In this document: positions 45,681-54,883 of the stretch, one piece after another | How the letters are laid out: each line of letters opens with the position of its first letter | How positions within the stretch are numbered: position 1 is the stretch's first letter | Source: Alphaproteobacteria bacterium GM202ARS2 | GTDB taxonomy: Bacteria; Pseudomonadota; Alphaproteobacteria; GM7ARS4 | Direction: 5' to 3' | Length of the DNA stretch: 64,000 nucleotides | NCBI GenBank assembly: GCA_014323835.1 | Contig: JACONH010000015.1 | Coordinates: forward strand, 1-64,000 | Notes under the pieces: model-generated | The model's database searches: none | Seen by the model: the letters and a program-made list of their open reading frames with translations, nothing else | Told to the model about the DNA's origin: nothing | Position numbers and translations under genes: made by a program

Positions 45681-47448
45681 AGAAGGAGGCGACCAACGAC
45701 AGTTGCCCTTCGAGCCATGAGCGTTCCGTGCTGGTGAGCAAAGGGCTTATCTGCTCATCGATACGCTGATAATACTGCTTGAGATAGGCACGTTCATCTT
45801 CGCTCAGCAACGCCGGGTCAATAAGGGTGGAATCGTAAGGCACAAGGGTGAGGGACTCAAAACAATGGAGGGACAATCCGTCCGTTGTTTTTTGTTGTGG
45901 ACGCACGACCATGAGGTTTTCGATTCGTATGCCGTAGTGTCCTTCTTTGTAGTAGCCGGGTTCGTTCGACAGAATCATGCCTTCGTGCAGAGGCGTTGTG
46001 CTTTTCGGCGCTAAGGAGGGCGGATGTTCATGGACGCTGAGCACACTGCCGACACCGTGGCCTGTGCCGTGCCCGTAGTTTAAGCCTTCCCGCAAAAGAT
46101 GTTGACGGGCAAGGGCATCCAGCTGCGCGCCGCTCGTTCCGGCGGGAAAACGTGCCTGCATCAAAGCAAGATGACCCTTCAGCACCAACGTATAATGACG
46201 CTTCATCGTTGCCGTTGGCTTTTGGGTCGAACTGCCAATGAACACTGTGCGGGTTACATCTGTGGTGCCGTCTCGATAGTGCCCACCGGAATCAATCAAA
46301 TAGAGACTCCCTGCTTGTAGGGGTATCGTGCTGGTCGCTGTTGCTTGATAGTGGACAATAGCCCCATGCTGAGCCGCGGCAGAAATGGGCGGAAAACTGT
46401 TCTGTAAAAAAAGTTTATCGCGCTGACGTAAGGAGGTTAGCATGGCACCCGCCTCGAGTTCATCGACAGAATCGGGGGGCTGTTGGTCGAGCCACGCCAA
46501 AAAACGGATTAAGGCATAGCCGTCCCGTACGTGGGCGTTGCGTGCACCGCTAATTTCCACGTTGGTTTTACAGGCTTTTGTGTGCAGGCACGGGTCTGGA
46601 GCAAGGTAAATGTTGGCTTGCTTATGCCGCAACGTCTCGTAGACAGCTGAAGGACACGAGCGCGCATCGAGCCATAGACGGGCTTTTTTGTCGGTCGCCA
46701 GACGAGCAACCGACTCCTCCCAAGCGTCTTCGGGGGTCAAGTTATACGGGCTATCGGGATAGCGCGCTTCGTTGATGAACAAGCTGTAGCTGCCGTTGGC
46801 GTAAATAACAGCACGAGCCAAGCAAACGGGCGTATGGGGAATATCATCCGCACGTAGGTTGAATAACCAACACACCGATAGCGGTGACGTCAGCACCAGG
46901 GCTGTGCACGAGTGTTGCTTAAGAGTAGCAATAACGCCTTCGAGTTTATCTTGTGTGCTTGCCCCGCTCAAAGAGTCGGGATAATCCCACACGTGAGTCT
47001 GGGGTGGGGGCGGACGCTCTGTCCATAGTTTATCGATGGGGTTGGGGGTTATGGCTTTCAGTTGCGTGCCACGTTGTGCTGCTATTTTTTGCCATGACTC
47101 CAGCTCGTTGACGCTATGTAACCAAGGATCATAGCCGAGCACACTTTTGGACGACAGGTTGGCTTGTAGCCACGCCTCGCGCTCGTTGACAATCAGCGTA
47201 GCTTGAGTCTGTTGCTGTGCCTGCAAGGTATAACGGCTATCTGTAAACAGAACGGCGCGCTTGGCAAAAATCAGCGCGCAGCCGGCTGACCCGGTAAAGC
47301 CCGTCAAAAAGGCTAGGCGTTCCGAGCAGGCGGGCAAAAACTCGTTTTGGTAGTCGTCACTGTGGGGAACAATAAAGCCATCAAGAGCCTGTGCCTGCAA
47401 CCAAGAACGCAACTGCGTCAAACGAGTCTTGTGGGGGTTTGCTGTCAT
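45676..47448 (-). CDS. pepP: Xaa-Pro aminopeptidase (M24B family)
   Basis: This metallopeptidase removes N-terminal residues before proline. The 590-residue product has two creatinase-like N-terminal domains (VPHSDDYQNEFLPACSERLAFLTGFTGSAGCALI) and a pita-bread domain with the metal ligands in IDSGGHYRDGTTDVTRTVFIG, NYGHGTGHGVGSVLSVHE, LSNEPGYYKEGHYGIRIENL, plus a C-terminal extension (YLKQYYQRIDEQISPLL). This is the long, eukaryote-like form common in alphaproteobacteria. It overlaps uvrD by four bases and converges with ligA. Confidence 0.93.
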   Translation of the reverse strand: MTANPHKTRLTQLRSWLQAQALDGFIVPHSDDYQNEFLPACSERLAFLTGFTGSAGCALIFAKRAVLFTDSRYTLQAQQQTQATLIVNEREAWLQANLSSKSVLGYDPWLHSVNELESWQKIAAQRGTQLKAITPNPIDKLWTERPPPPQTHVWDYPDSLSGASTQDKLEGVIATLKQHSCTALVLTSPLSVCWLFNLRADDIPHTPVCLARAVIYANGSYSLFINEARYPDSPYNLTPEDAWEESVARLATDKKARLWLDARSCPSAVYETLRHKQANIYLAPDPCLHTKACKTNVEISGARNAHVRDGYALIRFLAWLDQQPPDSVDELEAGAMLTSLRQRDKLFLQNSFPPISAAAQHGAIVHYQATATSTIPLQAGSLYLIDSGGHYRDGTTDVTRTVFIGSSTQKPTATMKRHYTLVLKGHLALMQARFPAGTSGAQLDALARQHLLREGLNYGHGTGHGVGSVLSVHEHPPSLAPKSTTPLHEGMILSNEPGYYKEGHYGIRIENLMVVRPQQKTTDGLSLHCFESLTLVPYDSTLIDPALLSEDERAYLKQYYQRIDEQISPLLTSTERSWLEGQLSLVASFC

Positions 47449-49559
47449 AGCTTTTTAACGTAGCTGCTGAGAATTTTTTTTGCGCCGGACTTAAACAGAA
47501 TATCGAGTCTGTCGCCATCGACGTGGCGGATAACGCCGTTGCCGTATGTTGTGTGTTCCACGCTGTCGCCGGCATGAAAAGACGATAGTTTTTTGACAGG
47601 GGGGGGTGGTAATACTCGGGCTTGTGATGGGGTTTGCGTTATGAATTCTATAACGTCTTCAGGTAATTCCCGAATGAACCGCGAGGCTTGTGAGGGTATC
47701 CATTGATTATACATGAGTCGTCTGGTGCAGTAGGTAATGACGGCGCGCTTGCGGGCGCGGGTGATTCCGACATAAGCCAGACGGCGTTCTTCCTCCAAGC
47801 CGTGCTGTCCGTTTTCTTCTAGGGCGATTTTGTGTGGGAACAATGCCTCTTCCCAGCCCGGCAGAAAAACAACATCGAATTCGAGCCCTTTGGCACTATG
47901 GAGAGTCATCAGTGACACGCGTTGCGTGTCTTCGTCTTGGTCGGCTTGCGTCAGCAGGCTTACGTGGTCGATGAACTGGGGCATGGTCTCGTAGTTTTTG
48001 AGGGTGCTGATGAGTTCATCTATATTTTCTTGTTTGCTTGTAGCGACAATGTCTCGGTTCTTGTGCCACAGGGCGAGGTAGCCGCTATCCTCGAGAATCT
48101 GGCGCGCTGCTTCTTGGTGTGGAAGCGTCTGGAGCCATGTATGCCACTGGCGGGCTTGCTGACAGAAGAGAGCCAACGTCTGATAGGCTTTACCGCTGAT
48201 ATGACCGTCACGCACGGCTGTTTCGATGCCGATGAATAGCGATGTCTGATTTTGGCGAGCAAGAGCCGTCAGTTTGTCGAGGGCTTTGGGTCCAACGCCT
48301 CTTTTGGGGGTATTGATGATGCGAATCAAAGCCAAATCGTCATCGAGATAAAGAGAAAAACGCCAATAGGCTAAGACATCACGAATTTCGCTCCGCTCGT
48401 AGAACCGCATGCCACCAACGACTCGGTAGGGCAGCTGGTAGTAGTTGAGACTTTCTTCGATGGCGCGGGTTTGGGCACTGGTGCGCACCAGCACTGCGAT
48501 CGAATCGGGCTTGTAGCCCGAATCGAGAGCATCAGCGACTTGTTGGCTGAGGCTATTGGCTTCTATCTGGCTATCGTAGAATTCATAGACTTTGATTTTG
48601 TCGCCGCTCTTTTTTTCTGTCCAGAGGGTTTTACCGAGTCGTTGCTTATTGCCTTGAATGACGCTTGTGGCGGCGGTAAGAATCTCGGGTGTCGAGCGAT
48701 AGTTTTGTTCTAGACGGATAATTTGTGCTTTGGGAAAGTCTTTTTCGAAACGGAGAATGTTGCTGACCTCGGCGCCGCGCCAACCATAGATGGATTGGTC
48801 GTCATCGCCGACACAGCAAATATTATGGTTGTGTTGAGCCAACAGACGCAGCCACAGGTATTGAATCGTATTGGTGTCTTGATATTCGTCCACGAGAATA
48901 TGTGTCCAGCGACTCTGCCATTTGGCGAGTATTTCCCTGTTTTTTTGTAGGAGGTCAACGCAACGTAAAATCAAGTCACTGAAGTCTACGGCATGGTAGG
49001 TATTGAGAGCCTTTTGATAGTGTTCATAAACCTGCTGAATTTTTTGCGTGTTGGGCTTGTGGTCGCCTTGGTGTAACAGGTCTTCGGGATGGAGCCCTTT
49101 ATTCTTCCAGCGTTCGATGATATTGACAATCATTTTTGGCTCGAAAGATGCAACATCGCTGGGGTATTCCTTGAGAATGGTCTTGATGATACGAATCTGT
49201 TCGTTGGCATCGATAATCGTAAAGTGCTTGGGCAGGCCAATATCATCGGCATGGATACGCAAAATTCGATGACAAATGGCGTGAAACGTGCCCATCCATA
49301 AATTGTCGAGACGATTGAGACGGAGCAACGACTGAATACGTTGTTTCATCTCGTTGGCGGCTTTGTTGGTAAAGGTGACGGCTAAGATGTGCTGTATATC
49401 GGTCTTTTTTTGCTCGATGAGGTGGGCGACTCGATGGACGAGCACTTTTGTTTTGCCGGTGCCTGCGCCCGACAGCACCAGCAAGGGCCCGCGGTGGTGG
49501 CAGACCACTTGTTGTTGCGGCGGGTTTAGGGTATCGAGAAGATGAGAAACAGCTGACAT
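47445..49559 (-). CDS. uvrD: UvrD/PcrA-type DNA helicase
   Basis: This superfamily 1A 3'-5' helicase acts in repair and removal of proteins from DNA. ATG 49559 gives 704 residues starting MSAVSHLLDTLNPPQQQVV. Motifs: Ia region LSGAGTGKTKVLVHRVAHLI (Walker A), AVTFTNKAANEMKQRI, LVDEYQDTNTIQY (motif II), GDDDQSIYGWRGAE (III), LEQNYRS, VSLMTLHSAKGLEFDVVFLPG (V) and EEERRLAYVGITRARK (VI). A C-terminal tail with VEHTTYGNGVIRHVDGDRLDILF matches the PcrA/UvrD Tudor-like domain. It is divergent from the SH3-domain gene. Confidence 0.94.
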   Translation of the reverse strand: MSAVSHLLDTLNPPQQQVVCHHRGPLLVLSGAGTGKTKVLVHRVAHLIEQKKTDIQHILAVTFTNKAANEMKQRIQSLLRLNRLDNLWMGTFHAICHRILRIHADDIGLPKHFTIIDANEQIRIIKTILKEYPSDVASFEPKMIVNIIERWKNKGLHPEDLLHQGDHKPNTQKIQQVYEHYQKALNTYHAVDFSDLILRCVDLLQKNREILAKWQSRWTHILVDEYQDTNTIQYLWLRLLAQHNHNICCVGDDDQSIYGWRGAEVSNILRFEKDFPKAQIIRLEQNYRSTPEILTAATSVIQGNKQRLGKTLWTEKKSGDKIKVYEFYDSQIEANSLSQQVADALDSGYKPDSIAVLVRTSAQTRAIEESLNYYQLPYRVVGGMRFYERSEIRDVLAYWRFSLYLDDDLALIRIINTPKRGVGPKALDKLTALARQNQTSLFIGIETAVRDGHISGKAYQTLALFCQQARQWHTWLQTLPHQEAARQILEDSGYLALWHKNRDIVATSKQENIDELISTLKNYETMPQFIDHVSLLTQADQDEDTQRVSLMTLHSAKGLEFDVVFLPGWEEALFPHKIALEENGQHGLEEERRLAYVGITRARKRAVITYCTRRLMYNQWIPSQASRFIRELPEDVIEFITQTPSQARVLPPPPVKKLSSFHAGDSVEHTTYGNGVIRHVDGDRLDILFKSGAKKILSSYVKKL

Positions 49560-49611
49560 TGTGGCACACCATACAAGCACAATGGGGCAAAACTCAAGAG
49601 GCACGTCAATT

Positions 49612-50223
49612 ATGCGCACCATGGCTCGTAAGCACACATTTTTTTTGTTTTGTCGTCTCCTTGTTGTGGTAGGAGTCTGCGGGTTTGCCCTAACGGATAC
49701 GGCTGTTTTTAGTTATAGCCACGCCTATGCACAGGACAAGAAGATAAACAAATCTTTGAAAAAAAATAATAAAGAAGGGAGAAAAACAAAAAAGACGAAA
49801 AAAACAAAGAGCAAATCGGGCAAGCCTTATTTTGCATCGTTACGTCAGAAGGACGTATCGATGCGTTCTGGGCCTGGGGTGCGTTATCCGGTGCAGTGGG
49901 TTTATACCCGTGCATCGATACCTTTAGAGGTTCTTGCTCATTATAAGGAGTGGCGGCGGGTGCGGGATTGGGATGGCGAAAGCGGCTGGGTGAAGGCTCA
50001 GTTTTTAGCCAAAACGCGCTTTGTTGTGGTCACCGATGCGACTCGAGCGTTATACCAAAAGCCGTCAGTGGACTCGAGCGTGGTGGCAAAGATACAGCAA
50101 GGTGTTTTTGCCCAGCTGCAACGTTGCCAGAGGTCGTGGTGTCTTGTGACCGCGGACGAGCATAAAGGTTGGCTACGCCGCCATGAATTCTGGGGCACGC
50201 ACCCTGACGAAAGAATAGAGTAA
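49612..50223 (+). CDS. Exported protein with bacterial SH3 domains
   Basis: ATG 49612 is taken, giving 203 residues; GTG 49561 would add a tail without a signal-like character. The product has a hydrophobic signal segment (FFLFCRLLVVVGVCGFALT), a very Lys-rich stretch (residues about 42-66) and an SH3-like domain (VSMRSGPGVRYPVQWVYTRASIPLEVLAHYKEWRRVRDWDGESGWVKAQFL), with a second, weaker repeat (RALYQKPSVDSSVVAKIQQGVFAQLQRCQRSWCLV). Such proteins bind cell wall in several bacteria; the role here is not known. It stands directly before the paralog block. Confidence 0.8.
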   Translation: MRTMARKHTFFLFCRLLVVVGVCGFALTDTAVFSYSHAYAQDKKINKSLKKNNKEGRKTKKTKKTKSKSGKPYFASLRQKDVSMRSGPGVRYPVQWVYTRASIPLEVLAHYKEWRRVRDWDGESGWVKAQFLAKTRFVVVTDATRALYQKPSVDSSVVAKIQQGVFAQLQRCQRSWCLVTADEHKGWLRRHEFWGTHPDERIE

Positions 50224-50224
50224 G

Positions 50225-50266
50225 CATAAAATAAATGCGCATATTCTGGTGCATCTTGCCACCATA
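50225..50266 (+). promoter_or_regulatory. Upstream element of the first large paralog
   Basis: CATAAAATAAA (50225-50235) and TGCCACCATA (50257-50266) precede the first paralog. Near-identical pairs with 28-32 bases between their starts precede the other two paralogs, and nothing like this was seen before neighbouring genes. It may be a shared promoter or operator. Confidence 0.45.
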
Positions 50267-50310
50267 AAGGCATGGGGGATGTCGTATCAAAGCCCGTCGA
50301 GGGGTGCTTC

Positions 50311-52650
50311 ATGCCTGTATACCATCCTGCGTTTTCGCCGCAAAACATTCATGCTCTGCCGAGCCGTGATGTGCCGTTGGTTATCGGGCGTGATTCGAGA
50401 GGGCAGAGCCGTCTGCGGACTCGCAACGTGCTGGGACGAGTCAAGATAGCGGTTCTACGTTCCTTAGGTCGAAAAAATGTCGAAAGTCACGATGCCCACA
50501 ATCATTTTTGTGATTTTTTGCGTCATAATTATGGTGATGAGGTGGCTTATGATGCGTTTAGACAGGCATCTATTTCTACCGAGAAACCGCCGAATCGTGA
50601 TTTAACGGCGCACCAAGCGCGTTTGGCTTTAAGTTATGCACAGCAGAGTCGTTTTAAGAACATCCAGCACAACCGTCGTTTAGCCGAGGCAATACTCCCT
50701 GCGCCGCCAACAACGTCTCAGCATCGGGTTGCTTTGCAGGCTATGTGTGCCGAGATGCACCCCCCTGTGGATATTAATGCGTTCAAGCCTGAGCAATGGC
50801 TTTATGCTCGCAAAGCTCTGGTGCGTTATTTTAATGTTCATAGTCCGGATGCCCCTATCAGTGAAGGTAAAGCCGTCGTTCTGGCGTCGCACATTGTTGG
50901 GCAGGCTCATGCTCTGGGTGCTGAAGGGTGTGCCGGTGTTGTCAAAGCACGGGGCTCGCTCAATAAAGCCATGGCTGAATTCTTCAGTGCCAGAGCCCGC
51001 GGCGATAATAGCGATGCGGTCGGGCAACTTCTGCGCATCAGTCAAAGGGTAGACAATCTGCGCCAGCTGGAAACCGCGCACGCCCATCCCGCCGCAAAGG
51101 CGTATATCGATAAGGCTTACGAGAAAGGGGCTGCGGGCTCTATGACGGCTTATTTGCAAGATAACGTCAAGTCGTCTCATGACTCGTCGCGCTTTCATCA
51201 TATTTTATCGTCTTTGTCTCGTGATAGCTTTGTTGACGTGATGCGTTCTTCGTTTCAGGTGCAAAAAGCCCAAAGAGCCTTGTCGCAAAAGATGATACAG
51301 CAGATGGAGCATGTCACGGCAATGTTGACTCATACGGAGCAAGAGCTTGGCGTTTATGGTGCGAAAGAGAGTGTTGCGCCATCGAAGCTGCCGTATTCGC
51401 ATGCGTCCTTGTATTCGGATGTGACCGGGCAGATGCGTGTTCACGGCGGCGTTGCCGATATCGCTGGGCCTCGTCACCAGACTCGAGTGCAGATGGCGCA
51501 CCATGCTTTGCAGCAAGCCGAAAACAACATGCGTAAGGGGGCGCGCTTGCCTGCTCTTATTGCGCCCAGTGCAGAAGGGAGGGGACCCGAGAAAAACAGT
51601 CAGTCTTTGAACTTTATGCGGCAAGCCTTAGAATCGGCATTGGAAAACGATACCAACATCAAAGAAATGAGACGCCTGAGTGCCCAAATCGTCACCATGC
51701 AACGTCTGTCGGCGGAAGAAAGACCGCCAAACTATGAAGACCAGCAAAAGAAACTTTTCAAGGCTATCGACCAATTAAGAGACAAATTCTTTCAATCGCA
51801 ATCTGCTTATACGAAGCTTTACGGTGCTATGGAGCGTTTTGCGACTCAATGGTCGGCGCACAATCCTGCGCCGAGTTCTCTCGAAGCCAAGCAGTATCAA
51901 GCCGGGCTTGATAAAATGCTTGAACTGTATGAGCCGAGTCAGCTGCTGTCTCTTCCTCGCCATAGTTCTTTCCAGTGCGATGAAAAAGGGCAGGTTCGCT
52001 TTGTGCGTGCCCCTATCAGGCCACCAGAAAATAGCGCACAGATTATTCAACAAGGCATAACGCCCAGAGCCAACGAGAGAGAATGGCAAGTCGATGACAA
52101 AAAAATGGGGGTTAACGCCCAATTTGCTGCCGATATTATGCGCCAAGATATCATTGTCGATAACAATGGACAGCAAGAAAATATTAGAGAATGGGTCGCA
52201 CAGCAAAAACAGGAGACAGACAGCGAGAGAAGCAAGATAACAATGGCAGTCAATAAATTTCACGAGATGATAGGCAACCGCGAGGATGCTTTTTTTCTTT
52301 CGCATTTTCTCAATCAATCCTTAGGCAATCAAGGCACTGCTTTTATGATGCGGCACGTCGGTTTTGCTGATTCCATGCTGACCCATACGCCTTTGGGATT
52401 CACAAATAGAATTAAAAATCTATCTATGACTGTTCATAAAGTGCCCGAAGGCGGTTATACCATCGATTATCAGGGTCGATTTGAGACTCCCCATTTTATG
52501 GATGGGCTCGGTGGTAGTGAAATGCTTCATGTCAGCCCCGAGTCCGGGTGGTGGTTGACATACCGCATCGCCATGAGCTCGGAAGACTTAGCCAACAAAA
52601 CGTTCCAGGTCGGTCACCCACATGTGGGGGGTTCTATCGTCATCGAGTAA
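50311..52650 (+). CDS. Large paralog 1, unknown function
   Basis: ATG 50311 has a GAGGGG seven bases upstream and gives 779 residues whose start (MPVYHPAFSPQNIHALPSRD) lines up with that of paralog 3; ATG 50272 is less likely because it sits six bases from the shared upstream motif. No signal peptide or membrane helix is seen; the protein is mostly helical and polar. Blocks shared with the other two: DVPLVIGRDSRG...VLGRVKIAVLRSLG (about 20-55), FLRHNYGDE, LTAHQARLALSYAQ, PPVDINAFKPEQWLYARKALV, GDNSDAVGQLLRISQ and GRGPEKNSQSLNFMRQALESAL. The last 200 residues (EDAFFLSHFLNQSLGNQG, ADSMLTHTPLGF, PESGWWLTYRI) are shared only with paralog 3. I know no family; a secreted effector is one possibility. 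Confidence 0.75.
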   Translation: MPVYHPAFSPQNIHALPSRDVPLVIGRDSRGQSRLRTRNVLGRVKIAVLRSLGRKNVESHDAHNHFCDFLRHNYGDEVAYDAFRQASISTEKPPNRDLTAHQARLALSYAQQSRFKNIQHNRRLAEAILPAPPTTSQHRVALQAMCAEMHPPVDINAFKPEQWLYARKALVRYFNVHSPDAPISEGKAVVLASHIVGQAHALGAEGCAGVVKARGSLNKAMAEFFSARARGDNSDAVGQLLRISQRVDNLRQLETAHAHPAAKAYIDKAYEKGAAGSMTAYLQDNVKSSHDSSRFHHILSSLSRDSFVDVMRSSFQVQKAQRALSQKMIQQMEHVTAMLTHTEQELGVYGAKESVAPSKLPYSHASLYSDVTGQMRVHGGVADIAGPRHQTRVQMAHHALQQAENNMRKGARLPALIAPSAEGRGPEKNSQSLNFMRQALESALENDTNIKEMRRLSAQIVTMQRLSAEERPPNYEDQQKKLFKAIDQLRDKFFQSQSAYTKLYGAMERFATQWSAHNPAPSSLEAKQYQAGLDKMLELYEPSQLLSLPRHSSFQCDEKGQVRFVRAPIRPPENSAQIIQQGITPRANEREWQVDDKKMGVNAQFAADIMRQDIIVDNNGQQENIREWVAQQKQETDSERSKITMAVNKFHEMIGNREDAFFLSHFLNQSLGNQGTAFMMRHVGFADSMLTHTPLGFTNRIKNLSMTVHKVPEGGYTIDYQGRFETPHFMDGLGGSEMLHVSPESGWWLTYRIAMSSEDLANKTFQVGHPHVGGSIVIE

Positions 52651-53054
52651 TGGTTGTTTCCCCGTCTTTTGTTTGTCGTGGCAAAAGTCATGCTGAGGGT
52701 TTAGGGGTTTTGTTGCGGGCGTGTCATGATTTTTGTGTTGCTCATGCTCTGCCGTTGCGTGCGGTTTCGCAGATTTTTGTTCTTTGCGATGAAGTGATAG
52801 CCAACATCGCTCGCCATGGTTACGGTAACAAGACTGCGGGGCACATCACGGTGCGGATGCGCTTGCGAGCAGGGGGCTTGCTGATTGTCTTCAGCGATGA
52901 GGCAGAGCCTTTTAATCCGCTTGTGTTTCGTGCCACAAGAACGAATACCGCGGGCGGATTCGGCTTATCTTTGCTGAAGAGCTTTGCGGATAAAGCCCGC
53001 TACTATCGCCGGCGAGGATGCAACGTGCTGGTGCTCTGGAAGAACATAAAATAA
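52650..53054 (+). CDS. RsbW-like ATP-binding protein (anti-sigma factor/HPK fold)
   Basis: ATG 52650 shares a base with the stop of paralog 1 (TAATG), giving 134 residues. The sequence has the GHKL ATPase boxes in RsbW/SpoIIAB order: N box SQIFVLCDEVIANIARHGYGN, G1-like FSDEAEPFNPL and G2 TAGGFGLSLLKSFAD. Such proteins are serine kinases that bind sigma factors or anti-sigma antagonists. The G1 box has Glu-Ala in place of the usual Gly. No RsbV-like partner or sigma factor is seen in the window. Translational coupling to paralog 1 suggests a joint role. Confidence 0.82.
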   Translation: MVVSPSFVCRGKSHAEGLGVLLRACHDFCVAHALPLRAVSQIFVLCDEVIANIARHGYGNKTAGHITVRMRLRAGGLLIVFSDEAEPFNPLVFRATRTNTAGGFGLSLLKSFADKARYYRRRGCNVLVLWKNIK

Positions 53055-53082
53055 AAACAAATAAGGCTTTTATGACACCATA
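53045..53082 (+). promoter_or_regulatory. Upstream element of the second large paralog
   Basis: CATAAAATAAA (53045-53055, overlapping the RsbW-like stop) and TGACACCATA (53073-53082) repeat the pair seen before paralog 1, with 28 bases between their starts. Confidence 0.45.
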
Positions 53083-53113
53083 AAAAGACCCTCGTTTTTT
53101 TATGGTGGTGCTT

Positions 53114-54808
53114 ATGTTTGCTTCTTCTGCTCCTTTTTCTTCTATACAGGATATGCGTCATATTCCTTCGGGCAATGTTCCTGTTGTTATCAAGGCGGAT
53201 GCGACGGGTGCGGTGCGTATTCATGCTCTTGGGCTTTTGGGTCGTTTTAAGGTTAGCTTTTTATCCCATTTGAAAGGCAGTCAACGGCAAGTCCAAACCA
53301 GTCGCAAGCAGTTGCACCAATTTTTGAGGCATCATTATAGCGAGGACGTAACCGATGATGCTTTGAAGCAAGTGGGTCTTTCTGCCTCTCGAGGCCATTG
53401 GCGTGCGCTTACGTCTCGTCAGGTGCGTCAAGCCTTGAGTTATGCCCATCAGCACAATGCTATGATTCGCCTAGAAGGGCGTTTGTCCCATCTGCAGGAA
53501 GCCCGCGCGATGGCAAAAGACTTAATCTGGGAGACCCCCTTTACGGAGAAGGGGCATGAGCTATCTCGAGATTACCTTGAGCTGCGTGATAAGTGTGCTC
53601 GGCTGCGTCCGCCGATAAACATTAGAACCATGAACCCAGAGCAATGGCGGTACGCTCGCAAGAGCCTTTTGAACGACATTTACATAAAGAGTCGCCACGG
53701 CGTAAACCGCATGAGCAAAAAGGAGATTATGACAATGGCTGTTGCGGTGTTCGCTCAAGCCAACGAGTTGGGTGTGGAAGGGTGCCAAAAGGTTGCCCTC
53801 GCCCGTAACGATGCCCGCAAAGCCCTGCAAGCCTTCTTTAAGGCACAAAAGAACGGCGACACCAGTGCGCTTGTCTCGCAGCTGGCGCGTATCAGTCAAA
53901 CCCAAGATGTGCTGAAACAAGCCAACATGGCAGCCGTTCATCCCAAAGCAGAAGGCTATATCAGTCGCGCCTATCAAGGCAATGAAATTATGGGTTGTAT
54001 GATAGCGCATTTAGAAGAGGAGGCACGCACACCGGACAAGATGATGACGCATTTTCAAGAGCTGGGTTCGAGTTTGACCCGCGATGGCCTTGTGCAAGGG
54101 ATACGGGATGTCTTCGAGCGACAGCAGCTCGAGGGCATCCTATCGAAAGAGTCGGCTCACCATTTAGAGCGTTCGGCTACCATGCTCGAGCATCTGCACA
54201 AGCATGTGCAGCCCTATAGTCAGGAGCAGGGCGTCCCAGCGCGGGCGTCTCATTCCGATGCTTTTCCCTATCGGGATGTAGCCGACCAGATGCGTCTGTA
54301 TGGCGGTGGTGAAAAAACCAAGCACTTTGCGCGGGTGCGTCACGCCCGAGCCGTCTTGAGCGAAGCCCGTAGCGTCCTTAAGCATAGTCTCAACGCACCA
54401 AGTCCTATTGCTATCAGCGAATCGGGTAGGGGTCATGAAAAAAGCGAGCAATCCTTAGATTTTTTGCGTCTTGCTCTGCAGTCGGCAATGAAAACGGATA
54501 CGGCATTGACAGAGCTGCGCGCTGTCAAACGAGAGCAGAATCAGCTGAAGCAAAAATTCGCCCAAAAAGTCGATACCTTCGATGACGAGCAAAAGTTTCT
54601 CCAGTTAGATAATAAGATGCGGCATCTGGCGGCGGATTTTTTGAATTCTCACTCGGATTATATGCAGTTGTATCGTGAAGTTCAGCAGTTTAGCCGTGAT
54701 GTTCGGGCGTATGTTCCGTCGCCGTTGTCTGCGGAAGAAGAGTATTATCAGGATAAGCTTGATGCTCTGGTGGCGTCGTATCATCCCGAGAATTGGGCTT
54801 TTTCATAA
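53114..54808 (+). CDS. Large paralog 2, lacking the C-terminal domain
   Basis: ATG 53114 gives 564 residues; ATG 53102 is an alternative but has no ribosome site, whereas GGTGG lies five bases before 53114. It aligns with the other two from SIQDMRHIPSGNVPVVIKADATGAVRI and GLLGRFKVSFLSHL, through FLRHHYSED, LTSRQVRQALSYAH, PPINIRTMNPEQWRYARKSLL, GDTSALVSQLARISQ and GRGHEKSEQSLDFLRLAL, to YHPENWAFS, where it stops. The 200-residue C-terminal domain of paralogs 1 and 3 is absent and no remnant is visible downstream, so it is a natural short form or an old truncation. Confidence 0.75.
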   Translation: MFASSAPFSSIQDMRHIPSGNVPVVIKADATGAVRIHALGLLGRFKVSFLSHLKGSQRQVQTSRKQLHQFLRHHYSEDVTDDALKQVGLSASRGHWRALTSRQVRQALSYAHQHNAMIRLEGRLSHLQEARAMAKDLIWETPFTEKGHELSRDYLELRDKCARLRPPINIRTMNPEQWRYARKSLLNDIYIKSRHGVNRMSKKEIMTMAVAVFAQANELGVEGCQKVALARNDARKALQAFFKAQKNGDTSALVSQLARISQTQDVLKQANMAAVHPKAEGYISRAYQGNEIMGCMIAHLEEEARTPDKMMTHFQELGSSLTRDGLVQGIRDVFERQQLEGILSKESAHHLERSATMLEHLHKHVQPYSQEQGVPARASHSDAFPYRDVADQMRLYGGGEKTKHFARVRHARAVLSEARSVLKHSLNAPSPIAISESGRGHEKSEQSLDFLRLALQSAMKTDTALTELRAVKREQNQLKQKFAQKVDTFDDEQKFLQLDNKMRHLAADFLNSHSDYMQLYREVQQFSRDVRAYVPSPLSAEEEYYQDKLDALVASYHPENWAFS

Positions 54809-54843
54809 AAAATGCAAACGGGCGACCGAAAATTGACACCATA
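54804..54843 (+). promoter_or_regulatory. Upstream element of the third large paralog
   Basis: CATAAAAAATG (54804, overlapping the paralog 2 stop) and TGACACCATA (54834-54843) repeat the pair seen before paralogs 1 and 2. Here the second part also reads TTGACA, a perfect -35 box, but no good -10 follows at 17 bases. Confidence 0.45.
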
Positions 54844-54883
54844 GACGTGTTCGGGGCGTTTATTTGTTTTCGTTATCATTATC

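Noticed and set aside
50257-54849. Sigma-54 promoters (TGGCAC-N5-TTGC) before the large paralogs
   Set aside because: TGxCACCATA resembles the -24 part, but the GG is not kept and the GC of the -12 element occurs only before paralog 1.
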